NCBI GenBank assembly: GCA_948567375.1
Contig: OX419757.1
Span: forward strand, 1,364,001 to 1,428,000
Length of the DNA stretch: 64,000 bases
Source: Lunularia cruciata
Taxonomy: Eukaryota > Streptophyta > Marchantiopsida > Lunulariales > Lunulariaceae
Reading direction: 5' to 3'
How positions within the stretch are numbered: position 1 is the first letter of the stretch; every line of letters starts with the position of its first letter. Both the position numbers and the translations under genes were made by a program. Below, in pieces: positions 1-10,999 of the stretch. A model generated the notes under the pieces. It worked only from the letters and a program-made list of their open reading frames with translations, was not told the origin of the DNA and did not search any database.

Positions 1-2065
1 CGAGCAAACAGGGTCACATGTACTACATAGACAACCCGATGTTAAAAGGAGAAATATAGTATTTATCCACAGTGCAGGAGTCTTTAAAGATTGATAACCG
101 AAAGGACAGTGACCGCGTCTTTTCATATCCGTTGGTTCTCTTTGAATAAAATAGGTCTGCACTGACGGCATAGTTTTATCTCGAACAAGAATGCGGTGGT
201 TATGCATCCCTAGGCAGAAGGTAAGTAGTGTGAAAATTTGACCTCATAGCATCTCGTCCTCTGTAAATACGATGATGGAAAGTTGCCTCTATACATATGT
301 AATGTTGACCTAAACGTTCCACTTGAGACAACGAGAGTCCTTGATTTGTCAGGTTGCCAGTCATGGGGTTCTTCCGGTAACATTTCTTCTAAATACAGGA
401 GAGATGTTTCTATAAAGTCACAATGTAAATACTGTTAATGCTTTCTTCATGCTGAGTTCCAGGCCTGCTGCTGCATAAGAATGGCCGTGACATATTCACG
501 GCCTCTGCACGCTTCTGCTTTTCATCCGAGGTCAGGTAAGCTCTGCCAGTAGGATAATGGAAATCACTTGGACAGTTGTGACTTTTCATGTCTGAGACTG
601 TCAAAAAGTGGTCTGACTCCCACGTACTCCCGAAACTTTACCTTATGAAAGCTACTTGATACGGTAAATGCTCATGACCTGTTCTAAGACGAACTGCTGG
701 AAAGTATTCAGTGTACAACCACTGAAAGGTGCAATTCTCTGACTGACGAAAAGCATTTGAGTTGTACCTACACTCCCAAAGAACTGCAAAAAGCCTATTT
801 ACAGTTTGAAAGGAAGTGATTGTCGTTCAAAAACATGCTATCGTTCTGGTCAAAACCTAGTTCAAGCATTTAGCAGACAGAAGTGAACAAAGTGAGAACA
901 GAAGTGAACACGTGAGTTGGACACACTATCGCATCGAATCAGAGAAGATAGACATTGGCCTGCTAGCCTTACAGATGAGGTAAAGTCTGAATCCATTTTT
1001 CTTCTCAAATTGCAGAATAGGTAGCGAGAGCGTACATCATTGGAGTATGAATGCTGGAGGGCCTTTGTGTACACAGCCAGCTTCACACCATGGGGAAGGT
1101 GTTTTACTATGCGCTGTTTGGTTCTGACCTGAGCAGCATCATCATCTGATCATCTTTCTCAAGTGAATGATCTCCTATCTCTTGACATAACGTATGATTG
1201 GTTCGCAAGCTCGTGTTTCTCGGTGTTCTGCAGTGTTCAAGTCTGAACGATATCTGGATGTAGACGTTACTTAGGTATGCTGTACAAAACCGTACTTTGA
1301 TATCACTAATTCCTTAAATAGTAGTGGTGGTGCATTGCATGTTAATCACTGAATGCTGTGCGAGTTTACACGATACCGACTCCTGAAGAAAAATGTTGCT
1401 TGAGATTCTTGGGGGAAATCTACAAGGTCCTTGTCCCCGTATTCAATTCAGGTACCACGTGCGCCTTGAAAACAACATCCAGACACTACGAATCTCGAGA
1501 CACAATAATATCAATTTTGGCGAATCTGATGCAGCTTCTTTCTCCTTGGCCTAGTTTATTCAGAAGTTCGCTAATACAAAGACTTAAAAACAGCATTCAA
1601 CAAATTTTGTCTGAAATTTACTAGGTACCTGGTTATTTGCTGAAAATACTGAGATCCTTTAAGGATATGCATTAAGTGAAAGCTAGCGTGCATCCACGAT
1701 GAAGTGGTATAATAATCTCCCTCACTACTAAAGTGAGATGCTACGGTGGAATTGCTGCTTCACACAACTGGAAAACATCACTCCAGACAGGAAATCTACT
1801 GGTAATAGCTTACGAGACGACAATTTCTGTCCAATTGAAAGTTATCACCTGATTGGCATCTTAGTAATACTGCAGTCAGAAGAGCGATACTTATACGTTC
1901 CGCAACTCGACATTGATCCATCTGTAGCCTGTTAGTGGTGGAGTGGATAAAAATTCCACCCGTGTGGCAGGATGAAGCAGGTAAGAGAGGTTACGTTGAT
2001 GTACAGCACAGTTATTAAAGAAACAAACTCTTGACTTCAGTAATTTGTAGTTTTATGTTGAAAAC
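1..2065. other. CG-retaining stretch with no gene assigned
   Basis: The composition resembles the genic island at 33-42 kb (CG dinucleotides kept, fewer A/T runs) rather than the repeats that follow. Only short reading frames (under 90 codons) exist on either strand, and none has a recognisable motif or convincing splice sites. It may be the flank or untranslated part of a gene to the left of the window. I see no repeat in it. Confidence 0.4.
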
Positions 2066-3516
2066 TGTATGTGAAATTGATGCAAATTTGCATGTCAATT
2101 ACAGAACACAAAAAGCACTACAAATACTCAAATTTCCTCTCTTGTTACAGATATAGTCACTTGAGATCATACAAATACTCAAATTTCCTCTCTTGTTACA
2201 GATATAGTCACTTGAGATCATACAAATACTCAAATTTCCTCTCTTGTTACAGATATAGTCACTTGAGATCAGGAATGGATTATCTGGAGACTAATATGCA
2301 GTTTCTAAATTAATGAATACTCGGACGTGTTGATGGGCCTTGCATCTATATGGTTACTCCTCATACGTTCTTGCTTCTCAACGTTTCTTGACTACTCAAC
2401 TAGCATCTCAATGGAACTTTTCACATTTGGAAAATTAGACCTATATATAAACATTGGGTGTTCCTTGCAAACTCTAACTAGTGTGGCAGTCCAGTGTTTT
2501 GTACAAACCCTAATTGCTATTACTATACAGCAGTAGCTATACCAACCTCAACTATCACAAGCTATATGCATTACCACTTCAAATGCAATTTCAACACTTT
2601 TACTTGTTGAAGAAATGGTAGTGATCTAATTAAAATTCTAAACTTACAAACTTTATCTACAGTAGCATTTGTACCAAATATTTTCAATTTGATTGTTAGT
2701 GTTGATATAGCTGAAATAGATATCTTATTTCTCTTGCTGTTCTCTTAGGTATGATACTTGTCTCTATGTGCTTAATTGTGGTGAAATTTTGGTTTGTACA
2801 TCAACTTGTTATCACTCTGATTATCACTATACATTGGAGTTGTACAACCTTTTACAAATTGTGATTCCTTGATTGACATGTGGAGCTATATTGCAGTTAA
2901 ACATGATGCTATATAGTTTGCTTTTGTATTAGAAGTAACAACGTATTTAGCTACTCCAAGCTAATGCTATAGCATTTGTTATGAATATGAAACAACTATC
3001 TGACTTTTTCTTGTATAAGTTACCTGAAAAATCAAAATTATAGTACTCTCCTAGTAAATTAGCAATATTTAGTTCTCCATTAAATTCTAATTCATAGTTC
3101 AGAGTACCTTTGAGCTACGTGAAATTTCTCTCTCTCAATATTGGTTGAGGATTAGAACTAAAATTTACCACTATACTAATAATATAAGCTAAAACTACAT
3201 TTGTATCTACAAGAGCAGCACATGGATATACATCTCTTGTTAGATCAAGGTGAATAGAACTAATGCTAATGAGATGCTTAGTAATAAGATAGCTCAATGT
3301 GAATTTGGACATGAAGAGACCACTCACAAGTTAGTGAAAAGTCTTGGCCCTTGTAAAGTGTTTTTATCCCTTCATTACTAGAGCTTTGCATGCTCTGCAA
3401 AATGACTATTGCTTTAATCCTTGAGTATTTTCACCAATACCAACACTTTAATACTAACTACCCTAGATTTTCCTCCAACAAGTAATTGAGGATTTCATCT
3501 AACTATTTTTCTCACA
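2066..3516 (+). repeat. Candidate Ty1/copia-like 5' LTR (family B)
   Basis: The right end is well supported: the stretch ends in ...CTCACA and is followed at once by a tRNA-Met-type primer-binding site. The left end (TGTATGTGAAATTGATGC) is placed by similarity to a second copy starting at 22777. The two share this start, the following CAATTACA block, a TATA-like AT run (about 2440-2450 here) and a downstream CAAACCCTAA block. If both ends are right the LTR is about 1.45 kb. It holds a 51-bp triple repeat upstream of the TATA-like run. The left end is inference, and no target duplication was identified. Confidence 0.5.
2119..2271 (+). repeat. 51-bp direct repeat, three perfect units
   Basis: Units are at 2119-2169, 2170-2220 and 2221-2271 and look identical. 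As 51 is a multiple of three, the short frame at 2071-2313 reads as three 17-residue repeats (YKYSNFLSCYRYSHLRS), but I treat this as chance. The related sequence at 22.8 kb has only a single, diverged unit, so the amplification is specific to this copy. It lies upstream of the TATA-like run of the candidate LTR, where the U3 promoter would be. Confidence 0.95.
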
Positions 3517-3530
3517 TGGTATCAAAGCAC
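3517..3530 (+). other. Primer-binding site (tRNA-Met type) of a plus-strand LTR retrotransposon
   Basis: TGGTATCAAAGCAC directly follows an LTR-like end in CA. It matches the usual plant complement of the initiator tRNA-Met 3' end (TGGTATCAGAGC) except for one G-to-A change. It fixes the right edge of the LTR and the element's direction. Confidence 0.7.
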
Positions 3531-4128
3531 TAGAGTACAAAATTTTCATAATTTTCAAAATGATCAAATTTGCAATTGATTTCTCAAGTTAGCTTGGAGA
3601 TACTGTAGTAATACGCATTGACTTCCATGGAGCAATTTTTCTATTATTTTAGTAATTCTAGTATGTAGCAAGGCACAAGGTCATGAAAGAAGCCAAACAA
3701 ATGACATTAATCAGTAGCCAAGCACCTCACAAAGTGAATAAATCACTCATCTGATGACTACAACCCAATTCAATTGCATGGGAGTCCAATGTTCATATAA
3801 TGATAGGGTTTTTTGGAAGCCTATTGTTCTTACAAAGATCAGCACTACAAACAACCCAAGAATACACAAAATTATTTTTTTGTGAACTTGTCATTACAAA
3901 GTTTTGTTTGCATGAGGTCACTTTGTTATGGAGATTAGTAGAAACAAAGTTCTATCTACTCTAACTTCCACTATCAAACAAAGCACTGCCAAATTCTATG
4001 CAATAAAAATTTGTGCTTCTCACATGAATGTGCTGCCTAAGAATGTAGTCCCAATTGTTCAATGCAAAGTGACACATTTTTGAGGCATGACCATAGGCTT
4101 TTATGAACTAGCACAACAAATGAAGGAT
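3531..4128 (+). other. Leader/gag-side remnant of the copia-like element, no open frame
   Basis: This lies directly downstream of the primer-binding site, where leader and gag are expected. No frame longer than about 60 codons survives and no gag motif can be read. It is cut at 4129 by a family A LTR. Confidence 0.35.
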
Positions 4129-4752
4129 TGCAATCTTCCAAAGTTAAGAGACCTTAAGAGAAACACATGAGAAGAAACAAAAGCTCCACACTCAATCCTC
4201 TGATGCCATAAAGGAGCACCTTGATTGTATTATATAGCAAAGGGGACTCCCCTAAAGGAAGCTTAGTGAATCTTCCTACAAGAATCTCCAAATCGCATAG
4301 GTGAGGTACCATTGGCAAGCTCTTGATGAGACAAACCTAATGGAGAGGAGGACAAAATTTCCTTTATTTGGGGGCAAAGGGGGGGAGGAATCTGCACATT
4401 TTTGAGGCTTAATTCATCCGTTTAGGCTTCCAAAATTGACTTTGAAGGTTTTAGGCTATCCTCTACTCCTACCCTATTAGTAGAAGTACTCTCTTGGTGA
4501 TGCCTCTATCTGATCTACTTACTCCATTATCTATAAAATCCTCCCTGATGTTACTTATCCAATTTTCACCTCTAGATCATATGTCTAGCTGTTGATATTA
4601 CATTTTCAAGCTATTTTTGGCTCCTACTCTAGTAGTAAAAGTGCTCTTTCTATGACATGTTTATCTAATCTACCTTGCCCATCATACCTAACATCCTTCT
4701 AGATGTTACCAAGTGATTTTCACCTCTAGATAATATATCTAATATATCATCC
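4129..4752 (-). repeat. Family A LTR copy (degenerate right end)
   Basis: It begins TGCAATCTTCCAAAG, equivalent to TGTAATGTTCCAAGG of the 8.1-kb copy. It then shares the AAGGAGCACC block, the TATTATATAGCAAAG TATA-like block, the GGTGAGGTACCATTGG block and the long tail with the other copies. The expected terminal GGTATTACA is lost or scrambled near 4745-4752. The 5 bp to the left are AGGAT. The sense direction of the LTR is minus, judged from the intact copy at 58050. Confidence 0.7.
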
Positions 4753-5304
4753 AAATATGGAGCCACTTCAAAGTGACAACCTAGTCATTCTAGTGGAGGA
4801 AGAACCCAGAAGTAGACAACAACAAGCGGATCAAACAATAGAGGAGGTCATTGACAAGGTCCCAACCAACAACAGAGGAAAGGAGCATAAAAACAATCCA
4901 CCTATGCAGGTCTGGTCAAACAATGGAGAATGACCCACAAACACAAGTGCATCCAAGTCCTTCTTAAGTCGCATGAAATAAAAATAGACATGCTCTCATA
5001 GTTGATGGTGTTCTATACTATGAACATTTTTACACCCACAATGGAAGCCTTGGAGGAGTTCTTGCTATTTGATAAAGAACTCAATCCCATAATCAATGAC
5101 CCAACAACATTAGTACAACATTTGCATGGGTTGGTTTAGATGATGACCAAGGAGAAGGCACTTCTATGTAACAAATCAATTGAGGTCAAGGAACAAATTA
5201 AGGAAAAGTACAAAATTCTAGAAAACTACCAAACAGATGAGCATCTCCTCCAAGAATAGTATGATGCATTTATTCTACAAATAAAGGCAAAATTGATAAC
5301 CATT
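4753..5304. repeat. First copy of a ~550-bp segment repeated at 7570-8124
   Basis: From CATCCAAATATGGAGCC (4749 onwards) to the LTR start at 5305, the sequence is about 90% the same by eye as 7570-8124. Both copies are followed by a family A LTR. A broken frame on the plus strand (readable in the second copy as MEPLQSDNLVILVEEEP...) does not match a family I know. It could be the internal part of a short non-autonomous element, or host DNA that was duplicated together with its LTR. Confidence 0.75.
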
Positions 5305-6042
5305 TGTAATGTTCCAAAGATAGTAGAGAAGCCCAGAAAAAAAAACATAGGTTTCACACTCAAACTTCGGTGCCTTAAAGGAGCACCTTCTCTTTATTAT
5401 ATAGCCAAAGAGTATCTCCTCCAAGGATGCTCCACCATACTATTAGTTACATGGATAGGTGGTCTGTAAGCAAGATCCACCATTAGATTACTTGCTTGGA
5501 TGGGTGACATGTTTGTCATGGTCCCGGCTAGTTGGTCAAACAAGCTTTGATTAGAGGGAAATCTTTTAGGGAATCTTTCCATATGAATCTTATAATCATG
5601 TGGGTGAGGTACCATTGGAAAGCTCTCAAAGGGGAAGGGAAGACCAAATTTTCCTTCATTTTTGTGGGGGAGGAGAATCTGCAAATTTTTTAGGCTTAAT
5701 TGATCCGTTTAGGCTTCCAAAATTGACTTGGAAGTTTTTAGGCTATCCTCTACTCCTACCCTATTAGTAGAAGTACTCTCTTGGTGATGTCTCTATCTGA
5801 TCTACTTACTCCATTATCTATAACATCGTCCCTGATATTACCTATCCAATTTTCACCTCTAGATCATATGTCTAGCTGTTGATATTAAATTTTCAAGCTA
5901 TTTTTGGCTCCTACTCTAGTAGTAAGTGCTCTTTCTATGACACGTTTATCTAATATACCTTGCCCATCATACCTAACATCCTCCTGGATGTTACCAAGTG
6001 AATTTTCACCTCTAGATAATATATCTAGCTATTGGTATTACA
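5305..6042 (-). repeat. Family A LTR copy
   Basis: It starts TGTAATGTTCC and ends GGTATTACA, so both termini are intact, and it is 738 bp long. The left flank is CCATT, the same as at the 8.1-kb copy, but the right flank is AGAAT, so this copy has no matching target duplication of its own. AGAAT is one base from AGGAT, which flanks the 4129 copy on its left. The pair 4129-4752 and 5305-6042 could therefore be the two LTRs of one short element. Confidence 0.85.
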
Positions 6043-7566
6043 AGAATGTAATAGTTTTGATAGGTCTATAATATGAGGATCCCACACCATGAGGATAAAT
6101 TTTGTACTTTTCATTTCCACAATCAAAGTTTTGTCATGATGCATAGGAACTCACCACCACTATGAACATGAGTTGGCTTTTACATAGCAAAGTGTAAAAA
6201 CTTGAGAGATTATGAAAGCAGGGATTGATGATAGAGAAGATTTTTAAATCCAGATAATTAAGCAATGGAACAATGAATTGCAAAGGGAGGGAAGGAGGAT
6301 GGGAGCAATATGTACACATCCTAGGAGACATTTAGAAATTTTTGAGTGAGGTTTGTATTGCAGGTCCAGTTACCTAAAAAAATTTTGCATCTAGAGTTCT
6401 TGCTTTGGGATTAGGGTCTATCAGATGTCTCCTTGCTAGAGGAAATTCATAATAACCTTGACATGAGTAGCAAGACATTGAGTGCAAGTCCAACGATGTG
6501 GACAGAGAACAATTGACAATGAGTGCTAGGAGAGGAGTATTCTTTGTTTGCCCAAATCCAAATGGAAACTTCTTATGGCCATGTGAGTAAGATTTAAAGC
6601 ACAAGATTGATGACTTATTTATTAATGAGAAGTTTACAGGTACAAGATAGAAAATTTTAAGGACCTTGTTTGATGAGTCATCATTGAAAAAATTATCAAG
6701 TTATCCAGGTCAAAAAGACTAGCCTATATGAACTTGAATCACGCAATCTTCCTCTAGCTCATACACTCACAACAATATGTAAGTTGTGCAAAGATGTTTT
6801 GAGAATAGATTATCAAGGTGTTGGACAACATGACTAAAGGCACATCCATGATCATAGCTCCATTCATCTTGCATTTCTACATAAGGATGAACCTCCTAAA
6901 CAAGGAGGAGAAGGAGAATTACCCTTACCACTTCTACCATCTAACATACTTCAATAGCCTAAAAAAATCACAAAATATCACAAGGTAGACAAGGAGTTTG
7001 CTTGCACAAAGAAGTTTGTGCATGTTGCCAAAACCTAAAATATGATAATCATCCACAAGAAGGCACTTGGAGCGGAACCAAGATTCAGGTTTCCAAGAAG
7101 CAAAAATGATGGTTTAGATGATCATCATATCATTTAACAAGAGTAGAAGCAAATAAGCCCTATGTAGCAAAGAGGTACTTGAAGTAATGGAAGATGTAGG
7201 ACAATCCACCTCATGAATGAGTAGGAGAGTGACCTTGTTTGAAAATGTGGAAGCATGAAGTGATAACTCCTTCACCCAAATCTCATCCATTGTGCTAAAT
7301 GAAAAGGTGTACATGGGAGACCGCCATAAAAAAGCTTAGTCATTACCACCAACTAACAACAATACAATTGCAAGGATATTTTTGTTTAAAGGGAAAGAAG
7401 TAGAGGAAGAAGACAAGAAGATCCCTATCTCTAAACTAAGGAGGAATCTATTAGGAACATTAGCCTTTTTTGACCTTGTCTTAGGAATGCAATAAAAAGG
7501 GGTGGGGTTGTTAGGAATGGCAAATGACAATAAACATGGAAAATGGAGCAAGAAGCAATTAACCAA
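6043..7566. other. AT-rich stretch, no gene recognised
   Basis: Only short frames occur on both strands and none has recognisable domains. CG is nearly absent, as in the surrounding old repeats. It is probably decayed element sequence. Confidence 0.5.
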
Positions 7567-7569
7567 AAA

Positions 7570-8124
7570 TGTCATCCAAATATGGAGCCACTTCAAAGTG
7601 ACAACCTAGTCATCCTAGTGGAGGAAGAACCCAGAAGTAGACAACAAGCAGATCAAACAATAGAGGAGGTCATTGACAAGGTCCCAACCAACAACGGAAG
7701 AAAGGAGCATAAAAAAAATCCACCTATGCAGGTCTGGTCAAACAATGGCAAATGACCCACAAACACAAGTGCATCCAAGGCCTTCTTAAGTCACATGAAA
7801 AAAAATAGAAATGCTCTCATGGTTGATGGTGTTCTTTACTATGAACATTTTTACACTCACAATGGAAGCCTTGGACAAAGTTCTTGCTATTTGATAAGGA
7901 ACTCAATCTCACAATCAATGACCCAACAACATTAGTACGACATTTGCATGGGTTGGTTTAGATGATGACCAAGGAGAAGGCATTTCTATGTAACAAATCA
8001 ATTGAGGTCAAGGAGCATATTAAGAAAAAGTACACAAGTCTAGAAAACTTCCAAACTGATGAGCATCTCCTACATCTCCTATGATGCATTTATTCTACAA
8101 ATCAAAGAAAAATTGACAACCATT
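7570..8124. repeat. Second copy of the ~550-bp segment (see 4753-5304)
   Basis: It begins in the same CATCCAAATATGGAGCC block as the first copy and keeps the same order up to the LTR start at 8125. A 70-codon plus-strand frame (7543-7755) starts just left of the shared block and reads into it. The peptide is acidic and proline-poor with no known motif. Similarity to the first copy stops left of about 7567, which marks one edge of the duplication. Confidence 0.75.
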
Positions 8125-8867
8125 TGTAATGTTCCAAGGGTAGTAGAGAAACCCAAAAAACAAAACATAGGTTTCATACTTAAACTCAAGTGCACTAAAG
8201 GAGCACCTTCTCTTTATTATATAGCCAAAGAGGATCTCCTCCAAGGATGCTCCACCATAGGGTTAGGTACATGGATAGGTGGCCTGTCAGCAAGCTCCAC
8301 CCTTAGATTACTTGCTTGGATGGGTGGCATGTTGGTCATGGTCCCATCTGGTTGGTCAAACAAGCTTTGATTAGAGGGAAATCTTTTAGGGAATCTTCCT
8401 ATATGAATCTCATAATCATGTGGGTGAGGTACCATTGGAAAGCTTTCAAAGAGGAAGGGAAGGCCAACTTTTCCTTCATTTGTGGGAAGGGGGGGGGGGG
8501 GGGAGAGAGGGGGGGGGGGGCGGGAAATTTGCACATTTTCAAAGCCTAATTCATCCGTTTAGGCCTATGAAATTACCTCTCAATTTTCCAGGCCTACTTT
8601 TGCTTCTGCTCCATTAGTAAAAGTGCTCTTTTGGTGATACTTTCATCTGATCTACTTTCCCCATCATATATAAAATCCTTCTAGATCATATGCCTAGCTA
8701 TTGATTTTAAAGTCTTAAAGCATATTTCAATTTCTGGCCTATTAGTAGAAGTAATCTTTTGGTGATACCTCTATCTGATCTACTTAGTCCATCATATATA
8801 AAATCCTTCCACATGTTACAAAACCAATTTTCATCTTTAGATCATATGTCTAGCTTTTGGTATTACA
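8125..8867 (-). repeat. Family A solo LTR with 5-bp target duplication CCATT
   Basis: The ends are TGTAATGTTCC... and ...GGTATTACA. The 5 bp on each side are identical (CCATT at 8120-8124 and 8868-8872), as expected for an LTR retrotransposon insertion later reduced to one LTR by recombination between its LTRs. Length is 743 bp. Read on the minus strand it has the same order as the copy at 58050: TGTAATACC start, pyrimidine/CCTAA blocks, TATA-like block, then the R/U5-like end. It contains a long interrupted G run. Confidence 0.92.
8489..8520 (+). repeat. Interrupted poly-G tract inside the LTR
   Basis: A run of 15 G is followed by AGAGA and a run of 12 G. The same position in the sister LTRs holds shorter G-rich runs (for example around 4381-4395). 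It is probably a slippage-prone tract. It could form quadruplex DNA, and the exact length is a place for sequencing error. Confidence 0.9.
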
Positions 8868-8872
8868 CCATT

Positions 8873-10990
8873 GCATCAAAACCTTCCAACAATGAGAGCA
8901 ACGTGATGACAAACCATGGGCTTGAGAAAAAAATGTGGACTCTATGAGCTTAGTTAGAGGAGGCCAAAACCAAGACAATGACAACCAAAAAATGATACAA
9001 AAATCTGAAGAAGATAGCTTATCTTTGTATCTTGGACCTTAGTACGAGTCTTAAATGCCACAAAGAGAAGGAAGACAAGAAATGAACAAAGATACACAAT
9101 GAACTATTGGAAAAACTCTATAGTGAAAAAACCAACCTAGAGAATGAGTAGAAGAGGCTCTTTGCTACAATCAAGCATAGAACCATTCAACTTTTGAACC
9201 AGTTGGAACACATTGCCAACAAGACCCCTAGTGTACAAAGCTAAAAGACTTGAGAACATAGATTGATGCCTTGGAGAGGAAGGCCTATACAAATAAACAA
9301 CTCAAGCTGTTGTTTGTCAAATTGCAAGGCCATATCACTCCAAGTTTGAGAAGACCTAGACCAGCTTAATATATATAGTTGATGGTAATAAGAAGGAGCA
9401 CATAGAAATAATCTAGATATATAAAGGAGCAGGTAGTTTGTCATAAGTGCCACTAGTTTGTAACAATGACAAGTAATGATCATGATGACTCCATACAAAT
9501 GAGCGGTGGGCAATTTTGTCTAAATGACTAAGTGTAATCTTGTAGATAAGATAGGGTAGTTTGTGTAGTTGTAGTCCAAGACAATTTGCATCTAAATATA
9601 TTTTATACCTAGTTAGCAATGATACAAAGATCTTGTGCCTTGCTTGACACTTGATATACTAGCTATAAAGAATAGGTTAAGAGGATGGGTAGCCATACCA
9701 CATAACCAAGACCTACTTAAAATTAGGTTAGGACACATTAGTAGATAAAATGTGATTAGCACTAAACACCTTAGTTGTAATTAGGAGATTTCTAGCTCAT
9801 TGTAGCCATTGGATTTCTTTGCAACTAAGTAGAATATGTGTAAAAGACTTAAGCCTAATGTTCACCATGCCCATTTGGTACATCTTTCTTTTGCATTAAA
9901 TAAATTTTATACTATCAAGACTCTTCAGTCGATATATGTGTCTTAGTCTGCACTTTGTATGAGTGATTACATGCTTAACAGATTAGGAATAAGGAATCTT
10001 GATGTATGAATAGAAGCACTTGAGTGTGAAGAATCATTTGTGTGGAAATAGAGTGTGTAAGACGGAGGGTTCTATAGAGGTCAATAATACTATATAGATA
10101 GGTTGACACACACTTGGAGTATCATAAAGTACCACTCCCATGTAAGATTTATCATTGTAGGCATTCAAGACTCTTGTGATGTTGTGCATTTTGGCAAGGA
10201 TGAAAGGCGATGTCAAAGTGATCCCACTTCCTCTTAGTTCACACGTTCTAGGATAATACTTGTAAGAAATCTTAATACTATTGATCTTTTATGACCCAAA
10301 CTCATCAAGGTGATTATGTATCATAGTATTTATGAATGTCTTGGCATTAGTAGTCAAGTATTTGGTTGGACAACAAGGGAGCTAAAGGAAATTCAAAGGA
10401 AAAGTGATCTTTGTACAAATGAACCATCACCTTCAAGAGTCCTTTGGATTAAGTCTATAGTGAACGTGAGTTTTGTTTGTTTGACTATGTGCCAAGAGTG
10501 GTGATATTAATTTTTCAAGTAATGACTCTACCAAGAGGTTAAATACAAAACAATAGATTGATATCATAGTGATACTTGTATCTCATGTTTAGTAATCCTA
10601 ACTTGTATCCTTATGGGACCAATGGGTTTTTACCACAATCTTACAAATTTGAATGAAACTATATCATTACATTTATCATATTTTCTATTTTTTTGATTCA
10701 AATTTATTAAATTATGAAAATTTTCAATGAATTAATCTCAAATCTACTTTGAAGAGCAATTCATTCATCTTCTTTGGAATTTTGGAGCAATTTCCAATTG
10801 TCCACTATGAATCAAACTACTTTGATTCTTCTAAAATATCTAATTTCTCTTATTTCATACATTCTTTATAGAAATTAAACACTCATGTTGTATAGAACTT
10901 CTTCCACTCTTAGAAGCATTACCTCTCCCTAAAGTTGAGTGCATCTTTGGTCTACACAATTGTTGATGTGCTAAAATGAGACATACTATA
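8873..10990. other. AT-rich stretch, no gene recognised
   Basis: Short frames only, on both strands, with no domain. The phrase TTTGCAACTAAGTAGAATATGT near 9820 recurs with one change near 30740, so at least part of it belongs to a dispersed repeat. Confidence 0.45.
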
Positions 10991-10999
10991 TCAATTGAT

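Noticed and set aside
2071-2313. 80-codon frame with three 17-residue repeats
   Set aside because: The repeat arises from a 51-bp DNA repeat in a presumed LTR; the flanking frame has no coding character.
8217-8617. Overlapping frames of 65-105 codons in both directions
   Set aside because: They lie inside an LTR with exact target duplications and recur, broken, in sister LTRs.
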